Positions 26,765 through 35,900 of a stretch of DNA of 64,000 nucleotides are shown here, one piece after another (position 1 is the stretch's first letter; every line of letters starts with the position of its first letter). Source of the stretch: Anisakis pegreffii (lineage: Eukaryota; Nematoda; Chromadorea; Rhabditida; Anisakidae); contig JAPYMA010001582.1 in NCBI GenBank assembly GCA_035041965.1, forward strand, positions 62,001 to 126,000, in the 5' to 3' direction. Below the pieces are notes generated by a model. It was not told where the DNA came from. It did not search any database and saw only the letters and a program-made list of their open reading frames with translations. Made by a program: the position numbers and the translations under genes.

Positions 26765-29700
26765 TCGTCATACAGACAACAGTCTCATACCAATATTACT
26801 CAATCTGCTCATATTAATAATCAGCACAAACCGTGTTGATCAGTTGGTTGAGCTAACCCAATCCTGAATGGACAAAAACAATGATATGACTTTGATATCA
26901 CATCAAACCGAATAATTTCAACTATGAACCCTGCATTCCATATCTCAAATGAACAACAGTGGATGCGTATGAGATCAAATCCGTTCAGCTACGCTCTGAA
27001 TAACCCGCTCCTCTGAATAATGAATAACTGCTTCGATCACAAACACCGAACATAATAATCATAAATTAGGGAACCACCAAAAAAGCAACGCATTTATTAA
27101 TCGTCGCAAAATTACATTAGCGACCTTTGAATCTATATTTTAAGCTGTATCATTGCGTCACGTTAATTGTTAATTGCGAAAGCATTTTGCAAAAAAAAAT
27201 TTTATCAAATACATGTATCAGTGATTGAATCAGCTTCGTCAGCGTCATTCCTCTCATTCCTTTGAATAACTCCTTCCTTCAGTCACAAACATCGAACGTA
27301 ATAATCATAAACTAGGGAACCGCTGAAAAAAGCTGCATATTTATTAATCGCAAGATAATAAAAATTCCTTAAACGATCATTGCTTTGTTATGGTTGAATG
27401 GCAGAGAAACCTTTAACCGCTGTTTCATAAGCATCAAAAGTTTCTTTTAGCGGAAAACTGCTCTTGAAAGATGCTCAAATCCCATCCTATGGAAACGAGA
27501 TAAAATCGAGAAACTATTTCAGCTCATCTTCACAAAGTGTGTATTCCCAAGAAAATTTTTTCGATACAATCATTCCACACTCTAATCATGCAGTTTCACT
27601 GCTAACTTTTCCAGTAACAAAAGTAAATTATAGTCGAAGCATACGAGTTGCTAGCATGCAGTCAAGCAGTACCACGGCCTGGACGGAACAGGGAGCTCGC
27701 ATTGCATCTGCTCATGGAAAACAAGGCAAGTAATGTGGCAGATAATTTTCGTGGAGAAGTTTCTCAAGCAATCTGAGATGATTTTATCGACTTCAGTGAC
27801 TTGCACATACACATACACCAGTTTATAAATGATTCCGTCTGTGTGCGATTCCCCAAACAGATCAAGCTTGATCTGGATAGATCTGTCGGGCTCTATATAG
27901 TTACTCTGGTCGCATTTTGCTTGGAGTTTCGATCAAATTTCATTTTCTTTAATTCGAATTGATTTCTGCTTCATTCTCAACTATTCGTCAACTTCAGGGC
28001 AATATTCAAGCAGCCGTCATGGACTTGATGCGTTCAGATACGCTGGATTGGGAACAGTACCCTATCATCTACAACAATATCTACAATGATACTGATCCAT
28101 GGACACCTGAGGATGTGCAGTCCTTTCAGGATGCCATCTATAAAAGCGAAAAAGATTTTCATCAAGTCGCACGCGATGTGAGCTTGCAATGATTGATTTC
28201 TTGATGGTGTTCTCAAGCCATAACATTTCACAATCTCTTAAAAGATTGCGTTGTATATTCTCCTTTGAGATTCAGTTTCTCATATTGTTGATTTCAGCTC
28301 GGCAATAAGACCGTGAAACAATGTGTTGAGTTCTATTATATGTGGAAGAAAGCATGTCCGGATGATTACCGTAAGCTGAGGAATTTGAGACGGAAGCGAC
28401 AATTGCTTGAGATGCATCAGCAGGTTGGAAACCTTCTCAAATCTTTTGCAATCGGTGTTCTCATCAATTCTCTGTCAGTTGTATTTCATCAAAGCACATT
28501 CCAGATGGAACCCGGTGAATCGTACAATCTTCGGTCATCGGCCAGGAATGCAGACGGCGAAGAGGGTTCCGAGACATCCGAGGCCGAATCTGATGCCACC
28601 TACCCTTCGTATGCTACTGATCAAGATCAAGTGCTCCAAGATGAAAGGTTTGCAAATCATTGCTTGTTCACCGTGTATGACTGTGCTTTCAACGAGGAAA
28701 TATTGTCGAGAATTCGCTGAATCTATGCATATTCACCCTAGTTTTGGTATAACTTCCCTAGTTGCATTGAGACGAATGCTTGAAGAAGCAATATGTCGGT
28801 GATTCAGGTTGGATAAAAGTGGTGTGTTGAACTTAGCTGCTGAGAATATAGTGCCGACGGGAACACAACAACAACGGAAAACATCCGCAACGATGCGTCT
28901 CCACGACGGTGCAAACGACTCGGCAGCTGCAGTCATAAAGCAACTGTCGCCGACCGTAATCAGTGAATCCCTAGCCACTCTGGCTCAACAACAAAGCTGC
29001 TTATCGCAACGGACCTCAACTCACCATCATCATCATGCCACCGTAAATTTTGATTTATCATGCCAGGCGACTGGCGATTTTGATTGTGTCTCTCAGTGCG
29101 ATATTTCGAATTCTGAACGATTCTTTCATAGAGTACGTCAAAAGTTATTCGGTTTACGTATTCGATTATGACTTGCGCTATTTGAATTATCCTACTTCAT
29201 CATTCATTCATTTATGCATAGCGTTTGTCCGCTTCAATCAAGTAAGTGCTTGACCATTGCACGTTACCGTCATCATTTTGTGCTCGATATACTTTAGGTT
29301 CATCGAACGCCAGTCAAGAAGGGTGCTCAACCGTCTGCAGATGGTTATTTCCATTGTCGACTGTGTGATAAATGTTTCGAAAAGGTGAAACTTTTATTTT
29401 ATCTCTTTCCTAAATCATCTTGTAATCAATGAATCCCTAATCAGTGAATGTTTCCCAAATCATCTGGTGTGCTTCCACAACAATAGAATAACGATATAGT
29501 CGCACTCTGATTAGATTTTTAAAAATCTTTTCGAGAAATGTGGTGCTGACTTTTGCCTGAACCATCATAGTAACTTGTTTTTTTTTTGTTTCAAACTTTA
29601 AATGTTATTTATCGGTTTTCAGGTGAAAAGTTTGAATGCTCACATGAAATCGCATGCAATGAAGGCTCGGGCGGAGGCTGAAGCTCAGGCTCAGTTGAAC

Positions 29701-30228
29701 TTGCAATTCGGTGCTCAAGCGCAGCAAGCACAACGAACCGTTCAACAGGCTCCACAAGCGCATCAAAACCAGCAACATTCGCAAGCCCATCAGCAGCATC
29801 GTCACCAGCAACAGGCTGTTGCCCCAACACCCCGCACACCGGTCTGCGATAAACAACCCACTGTCGTCTCGCCCAACAGCAGCGCCACTGTACCGAGTAT
29901 CGCCGCTACAAACAGTGCCATGGCGGCCGCCCATCATAATGCCCTTGCGCAGAGTCCGTTGGCTCGAGTTGCGCAAAATCTCTCACAGAATCCGTTTGGA
30001 GCGTTGGCGCAACCTGGTCTCGCGCAAGATCTATTCGTTCAAACGTCCTTATCTGGTGATCAGTTGGCGCAGAGTACATTAATGCAGAGTCCCTTGGGGC
30101 AGGCTTCGTTGGCCGCCCATTCAGCCCTGGGGCAGTCGTTGACTGCAGCCAGTGTTTTGAGTCAACTACCTCAAGCTCAAGCATTGCACTTTCTGAATAC
30201 CCTTCACCATCCGACTCTAACACAATGA
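4049..30228 (+). CDS. saeg-1: ELM2-SANT-C2H2 corepressor scaffold of the MIDEAS/TRERF1/ZNF541 (SAEG-1-like) family; 5' end unresolved
   Basis: Exons read: 4049-4174, 7638-7792, 8842-9204, 17905-18180 (or 18187/18191), 22975-23215, 24333-24469, 24558-24662, 26554-26699, 27634-27725, 27998-28177, 28298-28423, 28505-28647, 28808-29042, 29298-29384, 29623-30228. All phases join, giving 1005 residues plus stop. Residues about 282-298 carry [17 protein letters not shown], which I recall as a conserved block upstream of ELM2 in this family. ELM2 spans about 469-555 ([11 protein letters not shown], then [18 protein letters not shown]). SANT spans about 573-640 ([13 protein letters not shown], then [15 protein letters not shown]). 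A C2H2 finger (C-x2-C-x12-H-x3-H) lies near 794-814 and is split by an intron. The last exon is Gln/Ala/Leu-rich. Family knowledge: such proteins bridge HDAC1/2 to DNTTIP1 in the mitotic deacetylase complex (MiDAC), and C. elegans SAEG-1 works with HDA-2. The true start is probably upstream of 4049. Uncertain points: the 5' end, the exon near 20954, and the donor at 9204. Confidence 0.88.
4219..4278. repeat. Perfect 25-bp inverted repeat (hairpin) with 10-nt loop
   Basis: Arms 4219-4243 and 4254-4278 are exact reverse complements, beginning ATTCAGTTTTTATTGTG and ending in its complement. It directly abuts the dispersed repeat at 4290. Perfect pairing suggests a recent origin or a mobile-element foldback end. 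Confidence 0.9.
4290..4422. repeat. Dispersed repeat, copy 1
   Basis: About 130 bp that recurs in inverted orientation at 35195-35324 with high identity (by eye over 85 percent). Shared blocks include GTTGCTGGCCACAATGCTCG and GCTGGCTAGGCGAGCAGGCC. The edges carry TTGGCC and GGCCAA, a short inverted repeat. It lies in the intron after the first detected exon of the ELM2-SANT gene. Confidence 0.85.
5478..5513 (-). other. C-rich tract, potential G-quadruplex on the minus strand
   Basis: Clusters of C runs (CCCCTCCACCCCCTTCCCCC) give at least four G runs on the minus strand with short loops. A second C-rich cluster lies at 5551-5577. It stands out sharply from the AT-rich intron around it (intron 4175-7637). 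Confidence 0.55.
10644..10661. repeat. GAT microsatellite
   Basis: Six uninterrupted GAT triplets within the 8.7-kb intron. Confidence 0.85.
15804..15841. repeat. CAG microsatellite
   Basis: Nine CAG triplets, then TAG and further AGC units, in the 8.7-kb intron of the ELM2-SANT gene. The interrupting TAG and the lack of exon signals argue against a polyglutamine exon. Confidence 0.9.
20954..21014 (+). CDS. Candidate alternative exon of the ELM2-SANT gene
   Basis: A 61-bp open stretch is bounded by a good acceptor (ATTTCAG) and a donor (GGAG|GTATTT). In one frame it encodes [20 protein letters not shown], joining in phase 0 to a donor at 18187, but it then leaves phase 1, which does not fit the exon at 22975. 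In another frame (starting [10 protein letters not shown]) it fits both a donor at 18191 and the exon at 22975. The exon at 22975 can also join 18180 directly, so this may be a cassette exon or a chance match. Transcript reads would decide. Confidence 0.35.
22371..22390. repeat. CAG microsatellite
   Basis: Nearly seven CAG units in the intron before the exon at 22975. A second short CAG tract follows at 22661-22685 in the same intron. Confidence 0.85.
26321..26383 (+). promoter_or_regulatory. TATA box, initiator-like site and AATAAA in close order
   Basis: TATAAGAAGG (26321-26330) is followed within 30 nt by a TCAGTCACTTC initiator-like site and then AATAAA at 26378-26383. This order is typical of an LTR U3-R-U5 core, or it could be an internal promoter 170 bp upstream of the ELM2 exon. 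No reverse-transcriptase reading frame is seen nearby. Confidence 0.3.
26718..26763. repeat. TAA microsatellite, about 15 units
   Basis: Begins 18 bp after the donor of the ELM2 exon at 26699. Translated through, it gives a poly-isoleucine run, so it is intronic. Confidence 0.95.
27006..27112. repeat. Local duplication in the ELM2 intron, copy 1
   Basis: About 100 bp repeated directly at 27250-27360 with scattered differences; shared blocks include ATAATCATAAA, TAGGGAACC and TTTATTAATCG. Both copies lie in the intron that interrupts the ELM2 domain. Confidence 0.75.
27250..27360. repeat. Local duplication in the ELM2 intron, copy 2
   Basis: Second copy of 27006-27112, in the same orientation, about 140 bp downstream. 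Confidence 0.75.
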
Positions 30229-30359
30229 CTATTTATGAACGGGATTGAACCTTAAATGTGTGGCCATACTCCAAATACCCCGACACCGGTACTTTGCTCT
30301 CGCAGAGTTACTGCGTAGTCGTCGTGCGATCGAAAAAATACACTTCAGTTAGTTTTCGT

Positions 30360-30365
30360 AATAAA
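30360..30365 (+). promoter_or_regulatory. Possible polyadenylation signal of the ELM2-SANT gene
   Basis: An AATAAA hexamer lies about 130 nt after the stop at 30228. It is the first one seen downstream of this stop. Confidence 0.4.
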
Positions 30366-32126
30366 TTCGACTTTAAGCATCAAAATTATTTCAAATTTTT
30401 GCGGTTTGTGGCTCGAATTCTGCATCTAGTTCACATCAGTTGTGTGATGAGAAGCTGCGCTGAAAATTCCGTGTTGCCGTTAAAATGCCGTTATTCGGGA
30501 AAGTTTCACCGTTTTGTCACTATTCTCGTATCAGATTCTAAGTCATCAGAAGCATTCTTCCAACCCCATATTGCCCATGTTTGTTCAGTTATTCGTTCAA
30601 AAAATTCGCCATTGTCAGTTATGAATTATTGGTCACTGTGACTGTCTGTATTTGTTTTCCCAACTTCTCAATTAATAAGCTACCTGCACGTCTTATTTGT
30701 TTGTTGTTTTGTCTTGAAAATATAATTCAGTTTTGCTGGTTCGTCTCCTCGTCGTCCTTTAATTGCTGCGCGTTGTTACATGTATTCTTGGTGTTCAGGG
30801 TTCCCTAAAAATCTATCTCTCGTTGTTTTTGAGTCAATTTTATTCGTGTTCATCCATTCAAATTTTGTTCGATTCTGGTTGTTTTCAGTTGTAATTTTTA
30901 CCGTTACCGTCAAATTCTCCTATTCATTTTATAACAGAAGTCTGAAGAACGTGAATATTTCCTATGATTTGTGATGATGAATTCATCGATAAGTGAAACA
31001 TTAAAGCGTCACTAAGCTGCACAAATAAGCGCCGGACGCTAACACTATATTTGTAATGTAATGTTCTTGTTCGTTTATCAGCAAATATCACGAGTTTTGT
31101 TCATGAAACCAATTCATTCTAATCATATTTTGCAATTGTTACTGTCTTACTGGAAGAAAATTTTGCCTGTTCTATTGCTGCAGCAGCAGCACATCGAATT
31201 GTGTTTTCGATGGTACGTCCGTAACTGTTCTCAGAATACATTCATCCATAATTTTCTTTTAGTTTTCTTCCCCTTTAGAGTTTTCGTTGAATTGCGTTCA
31301 GCTTAAATTTCTCGACAAATTCATCAGAATTTATTATTGTTGTTTTCGTTTGTTAATAATAACTCTCCAGTTACCTCATTTTTGTGTAATGTGATTATGA
31401 TCGTTGTTTGATTGCTCTCTTCTGCACTGGTCTTTTAGATGAGTATTATTTACGAATGAATACATTATTCTCATATGATATATGTATGTACATCATAGAA
31501 ATTAGACATCTACATCTGCTGACTGGTTGTATAATATGTATTATATATATGTGTAAATGTAAAGAAAGTTTATTTGATTGTTGTTGTAACAATAACTTAA
31601 TTTACATAAGTTACTTGAGTAGCTTAATTGATTTGCATGTGTTCTGGTGTGCGTTCACATGATGGCTTCGTTTGCCCGTGGCGGCTAATCATGAAATAAT
31701 ATTTATTTCATATTAACAATTGACTAGATTCCTCTCACCAGGCCAGTGCCCTAAGCTTATCTGCTAAGTTCGTCAAGAAACTGCCCAGTCTTCTGAGAAA
31801 AGTGAATTTTATTCGGTGTTCGATGCAGACTCAATCGCTGATTTTTTACTAGTCTATTCCTATTTACCAGTTCATAGTATCGCAGCTATTTCAAGGCGAA
31901 AGTTCGGATATGCATTAGAGAATCCTCCCTATGAGTAGCGAGCGTTTTTCGTGATGTTCGAGCATAAGTAACAAACCTAAATGGTTGATGAGTTTATTAT
32001 CAAATGTTATAGTGTATATGTAAATATAATATGCAAATGAATAAATTTACTTTATTTGTGTGTTTATTGAAAAGTTTCATTGTAACATAAAACAGTAATC
32101 GTTATCATTGTTCAGCGCTTTGTCTA

Positions 32127-32360
32127 TCACTCCAGTCTTGTGACAGTAAGGACACTGATATTGTTTTTGGTCATTTTCTCGAATCTACAGTGCCATTCAT
32201 TCAACGAACTTGAATGGCCAAAGACTACCGAACTATCGTTATCGTGCACCATCTCCATTGCTTTCTGCTCGTCGTGTTTTCCAATTGATGTACCATTATT
32301 TGACGGCACTATTTTTGATGAATGATCAGGCATATACCTTGCATGTGAGTGTACGTACAT
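32127..32360 (-). CDS. Unidentified 77-codon open frame downstream of the vWA gene
   Basis: ATG-initiated minus-strand frame with a hydrophilic product (for example KHDEQKAMEMVHDNDSSVVF). It lies about 600 bp past the vWA gene in the same orientation. It could be an extra 3' exon of that gene, a small gene, or chance. No domain or signal is recognised. Confidence 0.18.
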   Translation of the reverse strand: MYVHSHARYMPDHSSKIVPSNNGTSIGKHDEQKAMEMVHDNDSSVVFGHSSSLNEWHCRFEKMTKNNISVLTVTRLE

Positions 32361-32974
32361 ATTTGTTTTGGTCTTAATGATTGTTGAATGATATGAATTG
32401 AATGCAGTATAAATAGAGTATACAGTAAGCTACACTCTTCACACCTACTGCCTAAGCTCACTGCTTTTTAAAGCAGTTCGTTGAGAAATCCAAAATAACG
32501 TTGTTGAGGACCGAACAAATGACAGTTATCAAAAGACGTTTGCGAATGATTCTTTGAAACCAAAAAAAGATTTTGAGGAAATTTGATTGAAGATTTAATA
32601 AACTGAATGACTTTATTTCATATGAAATAATCATGTAATTATAGTGAATACTAATTGAGAACAACTACTTGAAACATATCGAGTAGTGAAAACAGGGAAG
32701 TATGATAATGATCATAACGATAGTAATGATAAAAGTGAGAAATGATCATGTTGGTGATAACATCAGTGAGGATAAACAGAAAACTGTCAGAAACTGATAT
32801 GATTATTGCTGATCTAACTAATAACATAAATAAAGCTGATGGATTACTTTGCGATTTTTCAAAATGATCATTTTTTGCACAGTTTGATCAAGCATAAACA
32901 GCTGCATGCATGATTGACGTGCATTGAGGAGTGTTTCTGTTGTTCTGGTTGCAGACTCATCCATCTTTCGATCT

Positions 32975-35900
32975 TCACTTACACTTTCGTAAAGGATCCA
33001 TAACTCTTGACATGAGTTTTTCGAACTTTGAAGCCATGTACACATTCTGCAAAGGTTGATATCAGATGTCAAAGAAATGACAATGCTGAAACACTCGATA
33101 TGTCAAAGCCATCAAGGTGTAAACAGGGAAAATGCACGAAACGAGGCTCTCTCTGCTCAAATGAAATCGCAAAACTTTTTTGCATATACCGGAAGCTACT
33201 GGCCCAGTGATGAACTGCTGCATCAAAATTTGGAATTTTGCTCTGAATTCCGCGATATTCTTACTTTAGATCAAAATCATTTAAAATGACCTTGATCTGA
33301 TACATTCATCAAGGATTTAAGTATCAAAAATTTTCAAAGACATTACGGATGACCTCTATATCTCAAATGGTCACCAACAAATAACTGACCGAAATGCCAT
33401 TGGCTATCATCACTAACTGATCCATGTCCGGAGGTACCAGGTCATCTTCTACTGCCACCGCGTCGATTTCAATACCACTTTTTCGCGCCTCCAACGCTGC
33501 ATCGCTAGGATCTTCCTGAAGTGAGTCGGCAAAATGACCGAAATTATCTCCGCCACAGTTTCCTCATCATCAGTTAGACAAACTATACTGTAAACACCTT
33601 CAGACGAGCGCCACAGAACACAACTGATCTTCCATGATCACTAATCTGTGTTCCGAAATCAACTGTTAACGCTCATGTACCTATAACTATATCTCTTATT
33701 TAGCCCCTACCTTTCCTAAGTGTTAGTGTTTTCAGAGATCCCGTTTCACTGACAGCTCAGAGTTAACCTTGCGGTATCATAGTGTAGCGATGAACAGAAT
33801 CTCACCTGTGAATATCCATCCGTGAAAATGATAATGAGACGTTTCGCTCCTTTTCTCGCTCCGTATCTCTGGTCGAATTCGCCAGTGGCATAGGTGATCG
33901 CCTCACCAGTCCGAGTTGTTCCACCCATATGTGGCACTCGTTTCATTTCCTCTATTGCCGCACTCGCATTCGTGTATTTATTCAAATGAAAGATAGTTTC
34001 CGTTCTTCCTGGTCCTGAATACCGGATCATTGCAATCTGAAAAGCTGTCGTTGTAATCATGCCAGTGACCTGTCGGTAATCCTGACATTCGAGATGTTTC
34101 CTATTATGGCTTTTAATAATCCACTGAACGCATACGCATCAAGTATTGATAAGGTCGAAGATGGTTGATCAACATACTTCTAATACTGATCTATAAGCTC
34201 AAGTTTGCCCAGTAACATATGAATTTTTTTGCATCAGTCCATCCAGCTGGATTTACTCATTAAGAAAAACATAAATTTTGTCGAGCGATTTTGTTATCCT
34301 GAGGAGACATAGCTACTTTCTGGACATATGTATCAATTCAATAGCGCAGTCGCGCTCATTCATACAAACTGATCACTATAGTGCAATCAATGCGTTCATA
34401 TTAGCAATAGGCGGATTGCAATCTTCGAGCTAACCGTCTTCTCAGGTTTGCCCGGAAACATGTTCGCTAGCAACGATATCGAAATCTAACAGAAACTTTG
34501 AATCGACGGGATCGAATACACGCATTCTGAGCTGATCAGAACTTCAAAGGTGAGTGTCACCAGATCACCGCACCGGAACATTACACGATCATTTCAAATC
34601 TAATGAAGTACTCTTCATTCTCAATTCATATCATCTCTTTATGTCGACTTTTCACGCGAATCGCGACAAGAAGTAAGCAGAATAGAATCAACCTGAGCGT
34701 TAAAGGGACCCAGATGTAGATTTTTTACAAGCGAAGATGCCAGTTTAACATAGTCATCACGTTTATTGTCCACACCTCCCGAAAAATCCATCAACAATAT
34801 GACATCCACCTGACATCCTGAAGTGATTCGCTGTCATTGTTAAAAGTAGTTTAGTGTTCAAGATTCAATCGTCTTCGAGAGATCAATCGCACAGCAGATC
34901 AGACGAGAGAACTGATATTTTCAATTGTTAGCTTCGCATAATGAGGAACTAGTTCAGAAAAAAATAACTATAACTAGGAGAGTGAGCAGTATCCATCGGC
35001 AATGTAACAACTTTTATAAAAGGAAATTCTGTATATCCGATGGTGTGAGGGAATCGTATGCATGCTGGGGAAACCTTCGGTTTTTCGTCATGTTAAATTT
35101 GAAAATAATGTATCTGATTTTTCTACTGTAGCGTATCATTGGAGAACTTAGAGATCAAATGTATGGGGTTTGCTTTTGTTATGAAATTGATAGCATGGCC
35201 TGCTCGCCTAGCCAGCGAGTTGGCGTAAATTCAGGCTAAAACGATGTGCACGGAAACGCGAGCATTGTGGCCAGCAACATCATAAACGTTTGATAGCCTG
35301 GCCAATTCAGGTAATCCAGGTAACTGTAGCAAATTTCACAACCTGGTTGCCCGGTGAACGGCGCAGTCGTAGTGGTTCTGCGGGTGGTTGTCCTCCGGGT
35401 TGTGGTTGGTGCAGATGATCTGCGAGTGGTTGCTCTCCGAGGTGTGCTTCGCCTCGAACGAAGCGTCGTATGTCTTGCAGTGGTTTGCGAATTCTTTCTG
35501 AAGCCTCGATACTTTAGAAAGATTTGTCAGGAATATGGTCGTATAATGCTTACCTGGGGCTATGTTACTTCAGTACGACCTTGCTAATGTCATGCTATTC
35601 ATCAATCAAATGGTCAGTTATTTAGGTAGCAAATTCATGTAAAAGTCCAAGATACACGGAATTGCGATCGAAATATCTTATCCACGATTGTTCACAAAAA
35701 TCATGTCTCAGAGCCAAGCACTAGTGTATTGCTTGGCTTCGAATAATATAAACTTTACTGAGCAATTTGGCTTAGTTGAGGAGATTTATGTATTTTATTA
35801 ATGCTAACTCGGGTGGCACCTTCAAGGCTACCGTCTTCTCAAGTTTGCCCAGTAACATAGGAATTTTTTTGCATCATTCGATCCGACTGGATCTTTACAT

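Larger units (their letters stand above)
30229..32974. other. Intergenic region between convergent genes
   Basis: Contains the probable 3' UTR of the ELM2-SANT gene and the region past the stop of the oppositely oriented vWA gene. Apart from the weak open frame at 32127-32360 I see nothing assignable. Confidence 0.6.

Noticed and set aside
29605..29976. Minus-strand open frame opposite the Gln/Ala-rich last exon
   Set aside because: Long antisense frames are expected opposite repetitive coding sequence; no splice or family support.
32407..32418. TATAAATAG promoter-like motif
   Set aside because: No plus-strand gene starts downstream of it; AT-rich DNA gives such motifs by chance.
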